A stretch of 64,000 bases of DNA from Phialocephala subalpina. Taxonomy: Eukaryota; Ascomycota; Leotiomycetes; Helotiales; Mollisiaceae. The notes beneath the pieces were generated by a model. It saw only the letters and a program-made list of their open reading frames with translations, had not been told where the DNA came from and made no database searches. Below, in pieces: positions 45,551 through 56,738 of this stretch. Position numbers and translations under genes: made by a program. The number at the start of each line of letters is the position of its first letter. The stretch's first letter is position 1. The DNA lies in assembly GCA_900073065.1 (NCBI GenBank), contig FJOG01000020.1:897770-961769 (forward strand), in the 5' to 3' direction.

Positions 45551-48500
45551 TCAATACTTCTTACTGGGGGGAGGAGGCTTCTTAGGAAGTGTAAATGAAA
45601 CTCGAGGTTTCGGCGCTTCCTCGACAGTGGTGGGGGGCTTTTTCGGAAGTGTTGAAGAACTTTGTGGCAGATTCGAAGTAGGTTTAGTAGTTTCCTCGAC
45701 CATGGTGGAACCCTCGTCATCGTAGTTCAACTCCTTCAGTCCTTCATTGTAGCCATAGAGGAACTGGTCGTCACGGTACATCTCCCTATTCCAAATATGG
45801 CCATCGTCCGAGATTCTACGGGATTGTCCATCGGTATAAGTATCAGGTCTGGATGACTGAGTCTGAGCAGCGTCAAGAATGTGCGTGCTGGTAGCCTCGT
45901 TCAAAACTGACTTTAGTGATACTCGATTGACGGCGACAGGTTCACTCACCAGCTCCGCTTGGGAGGCCTCAGTCTGAGTAAATATGAGAGCTCTCCTGAT
46001 GGGGATCCCATACTAAAGAATGTTACTGATGCTCCATGACGGTATTAATATCGCTCACCTTAACCTTCAAGTCCGAAGAGTCTTCCGGGTGATCTTCCTC
46101 AAAGTGCTTTATCCAGAAACGCTCCTCCGTGAAGTCCTCCCTACAATAAAGAACTCGACATTTGAATAAAGCACCTTTCTTTCTCACAAGCTGGCGCAGC
46201 TCCTCCTCATAGTCTCCTCGCGCCAACTTGTCGATTAAGTCGCTTTGGATAGCTATGGCCTCACTGTGTCTATCGTCCAGAGCTCTTCGATCCTCCTCGA
46301 CTCTAATTTCATCCTCATCATAGTTCAGCTCCCGAGGGGCTAGGAATCGAGACGGGTCATCAGGGTGTTTAGCCTTGGCCAACATATTCGGCTCTTGGCG
46401 TCGATGATTATGGAGCTGTCCAATGACAGCCTTGGTTCGCGGAAGCGGCACATAATCAAAAGTGATGTTATCGTTATCCTCGATTTTGATAGTCTTGGCT
46501 TGTATCAATTTATGAGCTTGTTGTGATTTCGACTCATAGGCCTTCGAGTTGCTCTCTTGCTCGACCTTCTTCAATAATCTTCGTCTCAACGCATCCGTTT
46601 GATGTGATATCTCGGTTTCACTCATACTATAAGCCGTCAGCTTCCGCGACTGGGGCATGTGAGTTTCCAAACCGATTATTCAAATGTGATCTGTTGGCGG
46701 CTCCCAAGGTGAATATCTGAGGGAACACAACAAGGAATACACCCACCCTTCATCCTCCAGCCTGTCTTTTAGTTCAAGGACTTTGATCTCGACTTTTCGC
46801 TTCTTCTCATGGTCTAAGCTGTCCTTGCTTGGCTGACTTTGGTAAGTCTTTTGGCCAGCGGTAGCCCCATCATAATCAAATTCCTTTGGACCTCACTCTA
46901 GAGTCTGATCATCAGTACGGGCAACTCGCGAAATGTTTCCATCTCGAATGCAAGGGGTGAGAACACTCTTAGTGATGGTCTTGGATGTTGCTGCCGGAAT
47001 GATCTCACTCTCGGTTCGACGACGCTTATTCGAAGTGCTTGATATATTGATGTTCTCACCGCCGCCTCTCTTGGTTGTCTTGTAGGCATCTTGTTCCTGT
47101 TTTACAGGGTGATCTGGAGTGCCTGATGGCTTCTTGCCTGTGTCGCCCTTCGTGGCCAAGGCAACATTAACCTGTGCTCTCCAAGTAGTTTCGTTCCTGA
47201 CAAGAGGGATGTTCTCCTTAAGAACATCGTTTCCTCCAGAACTAGCTAATAGGCCAGATGTTCTCAGCACATTCTTGGCTGTACCTCTGTAGATAGTCGT
47301 ATTGAGATTAGCTTGGCTCCCACGGTTCCTGCTGGCATTTTTGGGCGACAAGTCTTCCTCACGGCGCTGTTCCTTGCTGACAAGCGGCTCTCGCAAAGGT
47401 TGAGGATTGTTAGCTGTATCACTGCTGATGGCCAAGCCGGAATCGGTCATTCCTGCCCTGTTCGATTCGATCTTGCTGAGGGGTATATTCTCCTTATAAG
47501 AGTCTTTTGCTGGGCTGGCAGAATCTCCTGTTGAGCTTGGTAGATTCTTGGTAGCGTTGTTCATGGCCTGGACAGACTCAGCTCTTTGTCTCCAACCTGG
47601 CTCATTATTGGCAGGCGGCATAATATTGTGAGCATCTTCTTCCAGGCTAGCTACCTGATCAATCGTGCTTGGTACATGGCTGACTGCGTCGAACTCCTCG
47701 GTCGTGGGTATATTGGCTTTGTTCTGACCGTCAGAATCAGCAACGAGCAGCGACTTGCTTTGAGGGACTGTTTCTGGTGGGGCCTCTTCTGGAGGACTTG
47801 ATGCTGCAGAAGAAGTTTCATGGCTTTCTGGGCAGCTGCCAGGAGAGGTAATGCCAGACTCTCCAGAACCCGGGCTTGGTGCCGAAGACTCGGACGATTG
47901 AGAAAGTGGGATACGCACTTCTGAAGAGATACCCACAGGATTCTCTGCAATGGATGGCCCAGTGATTGGGCTTTGTATGGGACCCTCAGAGACTTGAGCA
48001 ACGGGGGTTGGTGCTTCTGATGGGGTCTCTTCCGGAGGGATAGCACCATCTGACGACCCGGAGCTGATCGACATGCTGTCAGACATATCGTCTGAGTCGT
48101 GGTCTTGGGGAACCTCAAACCCTTTAAGCCCATCCAACGATATGCCATGCTGAGCCAACAATAGCTTAAGCGATATGTTCTCCTCCACAAGAAGTCTATT
48201 CTTGTCCGTAAGCTTCTTGTTCTTTCTCGCAAGTGTGTCCTTCTCTCGCGAGGTAGTATTGAGGATCTTGAGAACCTCTCGACCGATTGCAGAAGCAACA
48301 TCGACTTGTGCTGCATTACCATCGCCGAGATTGACGTTCATGGTATCGCTTCCGCTAGAAAAGGAACTGACGCAAAATCTCAGTCAGTACAGCCTTCTTG
48401 TGCATTCAAGGAATAGGGCTGCATGTCTAGGGAGTAGTGGTACGCTGGATGTCATCATGTTCAAGAATCTACAATCCAAATGGAATGCTGTTCATGGAAA

Positions 48501-48880
48501 GTGACCTACCTGTGACCCATCTCTTCAGACTCCTCCAGCACTTCATGAGCCTGCATGCTAGGGCCATTATGCTCCAAACCCTTTCCAACCCCACTGTTCT
48601 GAGCCTCTTGGGGCATAGGACTGTCAACGCGAGCCGAATAATCCTCCATTTCTTCGTAGACGATTCGTGTTTGTGGGCTGCGATCAGGCGAACTTGACTC
48701 TGCCGCGCGAAATGCATCCCATTGCTTTTGCCAAGGCATGCTTTTGCTTCTCGTCCTAGACTTATCTGCGGCAATCCGCTTGCATTTTGGTGTACGTACA
48801 GTTCTGGGTACCTCGGGGATTTGCCTAGGCATCTGCCCCTCTTCTTCTTCGCGCTTGATGTCGACACAAGAGTAAGCCAT
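45551..48880 (-). CDS. Coiled-coil and zinc-finger-like protein of unknown function, with in-frame TGA
   Basis: Exons 48880-48510, 48354-46747, 46626-46059 and 46012-45551 share one reading frame through introns of 155, 120 and 46 nt. The N-terminal part is charged and disordered. A coiled coil follows (SREKDTLARKNKKLTDKNRLLVEENISLKLLLAQHGI), then a long Ser/Pro-rich middle with KRRRTESE. A Cys/His motif lies in the C-terminal third (FKCRVLYCREDFTEERFWIKHFEEDH; C-x4-C-x12-H-x4-H, C2H2-like). The tail repeats LPKKPPPP units. A TGA at 46893-46895 interrupts the frame about 145 nt before the third intron, yet downstream sequence is plainly coding in the same frame. A 42- or 81-nt intron with a weak donor could remove it. 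Otherwise the protein ends there, or this allele is broken. A leader intron (48888-48945) precedes the ATG. Confidence 0.5.
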
Positions 48881-50293
48881 TGCCTTTCTACGTTTAATCC
48901 AATCTTGGTCAGCTATCATTATGCGCTTTGCGCTCTCTGACTTACCTGATACAACACGCTGCAGCGCCGTGCCGCTAACTGCTTGTGTAGACTGCTACGC
49001 TCTGGAAGGACCTTACTAGTGCTTTCTAGGTGTTCTCCTCGACCTGTGATCGTTAGCTAGGGCAAAGTCATTGAACTCTGAAACGTTACTGCAAAAGCTA
49101 CTTCTCTGTTTTCTTGGATCTGTCTTGCGATGGTTCGAACACTCCAGATTTGTCATGACGAAGATTGTTCTAGCGGAATAACTTCACGGGAAGCCGATTT
49201 CCTCCTCGGGCCAATTATTTACAAGCGAGCCGACTCCGACTCCATTCGCTCCTTCCTTACCAAACGGAACCTATATCTTTCCAAGTCAAAGCTGCCGTAT
49301 GAGCTTTGGTGATTATGTGATCCATAACTCCTTCATCCGCGTATATATTGAACGAGCCAAATAATAGGGACTACCAGCGACGCAACGACAACGCGGACGA
49401 GGAAGAAGCCAAGCAAAGGCAAGACAAAATAGTAAGATTCATTGGGACCTGCGAGCCTTGGGATGATCTGATTTGAACAGCCTGTTACCACGGCCCAGCC
49501 ACCTGTTTTGCAACAACATCTCGACGTTCAAGTCATGAACATGGACAACTTGGCAAACTCCCAGCTCTCAGCCCAAGTCCTCTCGAAGGGCCAGGGAAGA
49601 GATGCTGAGCTGATTTACGGGCAACAGCCTGGGACGATCTCAAGGCCTACGAAGACCTTCAGCGAAGCTCGACCAAGAAAGTCCTGGCAAAGCTGGGACA
49701 TCGACAACATTGTTGCCGGGCAATGCCAGCTATTATTCGAGTTCTGCTGATTCCGAGAATAGATGACTGGCTGGATATGATTGGCTTCCGACCATTTGGT
49801 GGTGCACCGGGCGCAGCCAAGTCCTCCGCCACTCCATCTCACACTTACCTCTTTTCAGTTGGTCAGAATGAGTGTGACTGGGGATGATTTGTTCGCTTCA
49901 TGATTCAGCAGCCAAGAACAGCTTATTTCAGCCCTTTTGGGCAAATGGTGGCTCTTCTTCTGTCATCACTCGTCCACGCCCACAAGGAGAAATCCTGTCC
50001 CTTCCAGTGCCGGATGCTTCGAAGCCGCCCAGTCGGTCACCGGCTCCTCCGCACGCTTTCGGGCTGTGAAGGACGAGAATAACAAGGTGTATCACGGTCC
50101 AAAGTCAGCTAATTATGGCCCTTGTGGAATCTTAGTTTGTGACATGCAGGGATTGGTGTTGTCGGCGCATTGAAGTGCTGACAGCTCTCATACATCAACA
50201 CCATCCTTCCCCCTTCAATTTCCTTTCCTGTTTTCCCATCACTTCCCTCTCGAAATTTACAACCTACCAGACTCTCGATAACCAGCAGTCACG
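48881..50293. other. Spacer with a possible small unresolved gene
   Basis: 1.4 kb between divergent genes. The part next to 48881 has a likely leader intron for the minus-strand gene. On the plus strand, a frame reading RDYQRRNDNADEEEAKQRQDKI joins, if a good 49-nt intron (49432-49480, gtaaga...ctgatttgaacag) is removed, to a Gln-rich frame running to a stop at 49750 (PVTTAQPPVLQQHLDVQVMNMDNLANSQLSAQVLSKG...). I found no secure start and recognise no family, so this is not called as a gene. Confidence 0.3.
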
Positions 50294-51454
50294 ATGTCGA
50301 AAAGATCAGTATTCACAACACTTACCCCGCTTCCCGCCGGCATCTCTCGAGAGACCGTTATGGAAACACTCCGATCGCATACCGAGATGATAGACCTCAA
50401 CCCTCTAGTCGAAGAGCGCCATCCCATCAAACCACCGCCAAACGCTACTGCAGAAGAATATCACTGCGTATGGTACTCTTTGACCGACAAAGTGCAGTAT
50501 TTGCCAGGCGGACTCGCCTCTGGGAAGGTGTCATACACCTGCTGTTTCCACGACCTCGAGAATGGGCTACAAACACACTGCTATGCGCCGATGGGACTTA
50601 ACATTAAGGGGAAATGGACACTGGGAGGATCACTTCCTGGCGAGCCCGTGGCCCCTGTCGAACTAGGTGTTGGAGCCCCTCTATCCGGTCTCTGGCTCCG
50701 AGAAGACGTCGACATGAAATGCAATTTCATGATGACCTCATTTGTCAAGAAAACCCTCCAGAAGGCCCATTCGAAACTTGTCGGTCGACTCCTGGTGAAA
50801 GCGCAAATCGTGGATGCTTCAATGAAGAACCAAGAGATATTCGCCGGCTCGCAAGCATCCACCTACGCAGCCTCCATATCCGAACAAAGTATCAGCGACG
50901 ACGGAGATCAATCACCTTTCTCGAACAGTCCGCATCGAACACAGAGTCCAGGAACGAACAACAGCAGTGTAGGCAGTTTCCGACCTCTCGAACTCTCCCA
51001 CTTCGGAGACAAGAACTCAGGACTAGGACTCTACAACTCAGCTCTCTCGCCACCCAACAATCGCGGCTCCATCATCTCGAACAGGACCTCATACCAACCT
51101 CCCCAAGAAACCCCACACAACGTTCGAGATCCATACAACCAGCGTGTATCATGGCAGAATCTCAACCAGAGCCCGAATCCTATGCCAAGTCCTTCGATGC
51201 ATAACGTCGACCCGGCATATGGACAAGCAAACCCGTATAGGGCATCGTATCAACTACCGCAACAGGAACAGCTACAGCCGAGGACTTATGAGCCGATGAA
51301 TTTTGCGGCAGAATTGCATTCGGAAGAAAAAGCGGATGCTTGGAGGAGTAGTCAGGGTTCTATAGCCCCGCCGCCACCGAGGAAGACGCCTCAGATTCTA
51401 GAGCCGGGACGTCCTACGCCGGCACATAAGGGTTTCCCGGTTGAGTTGGAATAG
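50294..51454 (+). CDS. DUF7053-like protein, function unknown
   Basis: Single exon, 386 aa, preceded by a C-rich leader (agtcacgATG). Residues 1-190 form a conserved globular domain: MSKRSVFTTLTPLPAGISRETVMETLRSHTEMIDLNPLV...YHCVWYSLTDKVQYLPGG...VSYTCCFHDLENGLQTHCYAPMGLNIKGKWTLGG, which I recognise as the fungal DUF7053 type (START-like beta-rich fold inferred). The rest is a disordered Ser/Pro/Asn/Gln-rich tail ending in PPPPRKTPQILEPGRPTPAHKGFPVELE, a candidate SH3-binding segment. No membrane segment or signal peptide. Confidence 0.7.
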   Translation: MSKRSVFTTLTPLPAGISRETVMETLRSHTEMIDLNPLVEERHPIKPPPNATAEEYHCVWYSLTDKVQYLPGGLASGKVSYTCCFHDLENGLQTHCYAPMGLNIKGKWTLGGSLPGEPVAPVELGVGAPLSGLWLREDVDMKCNFMMTSFVKKTLQKAHSKLVGRLLVKAQIVDASMKNQEIFAGSQASTYAASISEQSISDDGDQSPFSNSPHRTQSPGTNNSSVGSFRPLELSHFGDKNSGLGLYNSALSPPNNRGSIISNRTSYQPPQETPHNVRDPYNQRVSWQNLNQSPNPMPSPSMHNVDPAYGQANPYRASYQLPQQEQLQPRTYEPMNFAAELHSEEKADAWRSSQGSIAPPPPRKTPQILEPGRPTPAHKGFPVELE

Positions 51455-52115
51455 AGACATAGATGCAATGGTGTGAACGAAAGAAATCGATATGGGGAGA
51501 ATGAGAGCGCATGTTTGTGATACCCTGGGTTTGTCTGGTTAGCTGATTGCATTGGGAAAGCGAGGTGTTTTGGGAGTTTTCATATAGTCTTCCATTCTAA
51601 GCCTTTCAGACAAAAGCTCTGGGATATCTTAATTCGAGTTTTCAGTTACTTCAACTCGTTTCACTTGCACGTTATAACTGTGAATTCCTCCGTGTGCCAT
51701 CCTTATCTTTGCTATCACTTACGCTTCCGCATCTTGGGACGTTTCTAAGGACCAACAGCTGCACATTGTGATTTGACAAACACTGAGCTGGCGTTTGGCG
51801 AATGCAACATGCTGAAACTTCCATACCTAACTCACTAGAAGCATGTACAGTTCAACACCTCTGAGAAATAAGTTTGGTTTGTTGAAAATCTGTAGCATAT
51901 TTGTAAACAATCAAACTCCGTCTCCCTTGAACTGTTAGCCAGTGGGGAAGGCAGATTTGAGGAGATCAGCAAGTATGGGACAAAGTATGTATTCTTGACC
52001 AGATAGGAATCTGGCAGCGTGGAAAGACAAGATATTGGTTTTGAGAAGGTAATCGATCATTCTCTAATTGGGTATCTTGGTTGTACAGCAACTATTCCTA
52101 GATTATACTCTTGAT
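51455..52115. other. Spacer between convergent genes
   Basis: 661 bp, AT-rich, no gene visible. Holds the two 3' ends. Confidence 0.55.
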
Positions 52116-53590
52116 TCATGACTCTTCCTGTTCCTTATTCTCCGCCTCATCTTCTTCCTTGGTTTCCTCCCTCGATGTCTCCTTCGGCACTGGGGCCTTC
52201 GTCTCAGGATCGAAGGACTCGAGATCCTCGACGTTTTCCTCTCCTTTCTCCACGCTCAGATCCGTATGTTCCTTGGGCGCAACCGGCTCTTCAATGTCGA
52301 GCTCGGACATGTTGTCCCATGAGGAGCCAATTGACCCAACTTGTTGTGGCGCCTCTTGTTCAGCCTCTCTAGACTCCTCAAGCTCTTGCTTCGGTTCCTC
52401 GCTCTCGGGGTGGTCGTTCACTTCATATTCTTCAACAATAACCGTGACCTCAGCTTCTCCTTCCTCCTCTGCAATGCTCATCGCATTCAGTTTTTTCGCA
52501 ACATCTGCTGCAGCCTCTTCCTCATCTGACTCCAATACCGTAGTGACAGCCGATCCCACAGAAGGAGACTGTCTGATATGCCTCCTCGTATTCGTCCTGC
52601 CAACACTGATGAAATCTTCCTCGGTACCTGCATGATTTCCCGCTGGTATAGACTTCATGATAGATGGTACCATTAGCTTCGCTTCCTCCGCAGGTTCCAG
52701 TCCTTCGGCTTCAGGGGGTAATTTGTAGTTTTCTGCTGGCAACAGATCATAAGAGTCGCACACCATCTTGAACAAGACGTAAAGCCCTGTCTGTCCCTCA
52801 ACCTGCCAGAAGACCCCTCGATGCTGGAACCAAGCATGTGCAAAAATCCTATGCAACCTCCTGAAAATGTTCGTCAAATGTTTAACTCCGGCACCTCTCT
52901 CATCCACAGCATCTCCAGCCCCAAGACTCAGTCTGCTCGGAAAAATCTTTTGACTCGTCACTATGTTTGTAGCCCAGTCCAAAGTATGACAGCAATAATC
53001 AATAGCACAACAGCTCTTGGGGCTCTCATGAACAGCGCACAGAAACTGCCATTCCGAAGCTCGCATTTCGGGACATGTAGTAGCGGAACATGGTGGGTCG
53101 TCGAATAAGAAACCGATGATCAGGTCGTTGCATTTGTTTATTAAGAAGCGGCAGAGTTCGTAGAGCCAGAGGGATCGGTCGACGCCTTCGGGTTTGGTGG
53201 CGATTAGTTTTGCGGTCTCACGGGTTATGGCGATCGTGGAGGTAATGACGGCGTTGGGTGTGCTGCTCGGGGGTTTGGAGTAGTGATAGTGGAGGGCTTT
53301 GAGGTGTTCTTGTAGTTGGAAGGCGGAGTCGAGCTGTATGGTGTTAGGGGCGCTGGTGGAAGAGGATGGGTGGAACTCACTTCGTTGAGAGGGATGAGAG
53401 GGGGACCAGCTGCCATGTCCGCAGACTTGGTCCCTGGGTGTATTCTTCGTTTGGCATTGGCGTCTATAATGCTCTGCTCCATCGTAGGCTCCGTGTTTGC
53501 GCCGCTCAAGGAAGGTGATTTGGGGCCAATCTGGATCTCTGTTGGAGGGGGTGGGCTGGGAAGCCGTGGGGAGCTTGGTGGCAAGGACAT
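52116..53590 (-). CDS. mob3: Mob family protein, phocein/MOB4-type (STRIPAK subunit)
   Basis: Predicted striatin-interacting (STRIPAK) complex subunit; in Sordaria the orthologue MOB3 acts in hyphal fusion and fruiting-body development. Exons 53590-53381 and 53333-52116 with a 47-nt intron give 475 aa. The Mob fold covers roughly residues 70-275: LDSAFQLQEHLKAL, SLWLYELCRFL, then the zinc-binding set (DDPPCSATTCPEMRASEWQFLCAVH ... FRRLHRIFAHAWFQH). The pair of cysteines and two histidines sit in the expected places. The C-terminal ~200 residues are a strongly acidic, probably disordered extension (ESDEEEAAAD..., EESREAEQEAPQQVG..., KEEDEAENKEQEES) absent from animal phocein (about 225 aa). 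It is divergent from the CobW gene, 251 bp apart. Confidence 0.88.
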
Positions 53591-53841
53591 GTCGGTGGTA
53601 TTGTGATCAGTTGCAAGTACAAGCTCAAGATCGGATGAAAGAAGCTGTGTTTATCCTATTGATGGTCCTCGAGGCTGTGTGGGGGAAGTTGTGGGCGACA
53701 ATGATTTGTTGGAGGTTGGACGACGCGCCCTCTCGTTGACGCGAGAGCGAGGTCCACGGACTGCGCCCAAAAAAATTCTGGAGACAAGGACGATGCCCCT
53801 CCTTCAACAGACTTTTAGAACACCATTCATTTTAAGCCACG
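53591..53841. promoter_or_regulatory. Divergent intergenic region, mob3 / CobW GTPase
   Basis: 251 bp between two start codons in opposite directions. It must serve as promoter for both. No specific site is recognised. Confidence 0.5.
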
Positions 53842-55243
53842 ATGAATTTTGACGAGGAAGAGCCCCCATCTTTGGTTGATTTGGATGGAAATCAGGAAGA
53901 AAATGTCATTCCGGAATCCAAGCCCATCAAAGTACCCATAACCATTGTCACAGGCAAGTCATACGCAGCTCATCACGAGGCATAGCTGACCTATGAGACA
54001 GGATATCTCGGTGCAGGGAAGACAACATTGATGAACTACATTCTGAATGAACAGCATGGAAAAAAGATTGCCGTTATTTTGAATGGTAACTTTTTCCCTT
54101 TCGCAGGTAGAATTTGGCTAATGTCACTTCCCCAGAGTTTGGCGACTGTAAGCAGAGACATTATGATATCCATATCCAGCGCGGTATTGATTATTGTAGC
54201 GGTGGACATCGAGAAGTCCTTGACAGTAAACAAAGGCGGTGAACAAGTCGAAGAATGGCTTGAGGTTGGAAATGGTTGCATCTGTTGCTCAGTGAAGTAC
54301 ATTCTGCCCACTTACAGAAAAGCAACATTTTTGACAAATAGAAGAGACTCAGGAGTCAACGCCATAGAATCACTCATGGAGAAGAAAGGCGCCTTTGATT
54401 ACATTCTGCTTGAGACTACAGGCCTTGCGGATCCTGGAAATCTCGCACCACTATTCTGGGTCGACGAAGGACTCGGCAGCACTATCTATCTTGACGGGAT
54501 CGTTACTCTTATTGATGCGAAGAATATCTTAAAAAGTCTTGACGAGCCTGTCAAGGAAACGATTCAAAATGAAGAGCACGATGGGCACACAGGACCAGCA
54601 TTGACCACAGCCCATCTCCAGATCTCTCATGCTGATGTTCTTGTCATCAACAAGTCGGATCTCGTCAGTGATGCCGAGCTCGTTGCAGTCCAAGAACGAG
54701 TCCAAGCCATCAATGGGTTAGCGAAGCTTCATATCACAACCCAAGGCCAAGTCCCAAGTCTCAAAGGGTTCATTCTGGATCTCTACGCATACGATGACGT
54801 GGGAGCGTTAGATGTTGTAAGCAAAGGACACAGTCATTTGGATCCAGTGAGTACTTTACTAGTCTGGCCCTTGGCTTCTCGCTGACCCCTTCCGGACGAT
54901 AGCAACCATTACGGTGAATGTCCCTGTACTTCACCCAGAGGAACTCAACCAGCTCGATGCATGGCTTAGATCTATCTTGTGGGACTCCACACTTCCCGAA
55001 CTGGCAGGCGACAATACTCTCGAAGACAGCACGTTCGAAATCCACAGGCTAAAAGCAAGACTGCCTTTATCAAACGGTGATGTCAAGCTCGTCCAGGGAG
55101 TTCGAGAAATCTTCGAGATCCTAGATACACCCAACTCGAATGGTACGTTGTCTAGCTCACACGGTAAAATCGTGTTGATTGGAAGGCATCTTCTCGATGT
55201 TCCATTCGAGGAGAACTTTAGGAATATGATTGAAAACCTCTGA
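53842..55243 (+). CDS. CobW/COG0523 GTPase, ZNG1-like zinc metallochaperone
   Basis: G3E-family GTPase; eukaryotic ZNG1 members hand zinc to methionine aminopeptidase. Six exons: 53842-53953, 54002-54085, 54136-54147, 54200-54296, 54345-54850 and 54903-55243, giving 383 aa. Motifs: Walker [11 protein letters not shown], the 12-nt microexon encoding EFGD, the metal-binding GCICC (CxCC), ETTGLADP (G3 region) and NKSDLV (NKxD). The C-terminal domain ends in [23 protein letters not shown]. Intron 1 appears to use a GC donor (G|gcaagt). Intron 4 ends in tagaag, a NAGNAG-type tandem acceptor; using the first site adds one Arg. The N terminus ([11 protein letters not shown]) resembles the ZNG1 PELV-type leader but lacks its cysteine. 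The 54851 donor is my best fit and less certain. Confidence 0.88.
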
Positions 55244-56738
55244 ACTCCTCTTTCTTGTGTGCTTTCGTTTTTCTAATCAACGAAGATTGAAGTGTGGAAT
55301 CTTGAAAAATGCGAAGGGCTTCAAGTGTAGTCGAGATTCGGAAGGATCGACGCGACTTTATAATCGAGCACAATGCATACCGGTAAGCACTGGCTTCGAA
55401 TTTCAGCAAATGGTAGGGCGACATCTTCACAGGCGGGAGAAGTACCGTAATTCAAAGCGGCATCTTCTTTTGCTGTCGTTTCTATTACGGATGCATGGTT
55501 CCTTCCTCGAAAGCATTGACCGATGTTTTATATCCTACCTGGTGCTCCATGTTGCTAAGATCCAAGGTCGAGCGGAATGTTGGAGATAGCTTAGTACTTT
55601 CCAGTCAGCAGTGCACGCGTCACAGCTCTCGAAAGCCGATTTCTAGTGATGTTCCCGCCCAGCTTGGCGAATGTGTCTCGAGTGCCGACTCGAGCACTCG
55701 CTTCGATGCGTCTAAGGAGCGACGTTGTGTGGTTACGACACAAGTCGACGGATGGACGGCCTCGCTGTAAGCCGCCGTAAGCTCGCACAAGTTCAGTGCG
55801 AACAAGCCATTGGAGACGTGCTAAGTGACATAGTTCCCCAGTTCTAACTCAAGCTCGGATCAGACTCGAGTCTTGAATTACCAATTCCAATTTCAATTCT
55901 GCGGAAATGCCTTAAACTCGCGATTACTCGAGTCAATCCAAGTTCAAGAGGTGTTTTTGGTCTAATTAGGCACAGCTCTGTGAAAAAGAATCCAACTTTA
56001 ATTCCAATTTATCGGAAAAGAGCTTGAACTTGGGTTAGAATTGGAATCGGAACCCTGCTAAGTGAATCAGAAAAGCTAGGCCATGCTAGCTTTACTTGAG
56101 CCACTAGACCTATGAGAGATACACTTTTTGGTTTCATGGTCAATGAGACTAAAGTGGCTTCATGTATGGGTTCACAACTTCAGCTTCGAAGCGATTTGTA
56201 TCGAGGGTCGTCGGAGCTTCAGAAGTTCCCCGCCTCTGCACTTGGGCCTTTGCTGTCACTTTTTTGTTCTCCTTTCGTAGCGATTGGACAGATATGTATT
56301 ATGTGATTATTAGCCGGTTCCCCTCCCCAGGAACCGGCTATTAATGCTTCATTGTTAGCTCTTCGATAGATAAAGACAGACGGATTGGCTTGAAGCGATA
56401 TTGCAAATGTCTTCCGTGCTCGAGCTGCAAATTGTGTTTCCATGAATGTAAGAAAGCTAAAAAAAAAACCATGCTCACCTTTATGTCTCGAGTAAGGTCA
56501 AGTAAGCCGGGGAAGCAACTCGCTGACCACAACCAGGCTGTATATCTATCTACTGGCAGAGGCTACGTCACATTCACGGGGCATAAGTTGAACAAAAGAC
56601 TACCGACCTACGAATTGAATGAAGACCACCATCTGTCACCGCCAAATATACAATATCTTTCCTCGCTCTCCTAAGCTCGCAGAAACTTCCGTGGACATCG
56701 CATTTCGCTTTCACGAATTCTTACTTTCATCAATCAAG
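55244..56738. other. Spacer with imperfect repeats upstream of the P450 pseudogene
   Basis: 1.5 kb without a supported gene. The part at 55850-56060 contains repeated and inverted aattccaattt/aattggaatt and cttgaac/gttcaag elements. Confidence 0.5.

Noticed and set aside
46893..46895. Programmed peroxisomal stop-codon readthrough at the TGA
   Set aside because: The codon is followed by GGT rather than the CTA context known to promote such readthrough, and the gene product ends in KKY with no peroxisomal signal.
49884..50173. Overlapping plus-strand frames upstream of the DUF7053-like gene
   Set aside because: Three phases are open over the same short stretch, which is typical of GC-rich leader sequence. 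None has a recognisable product.
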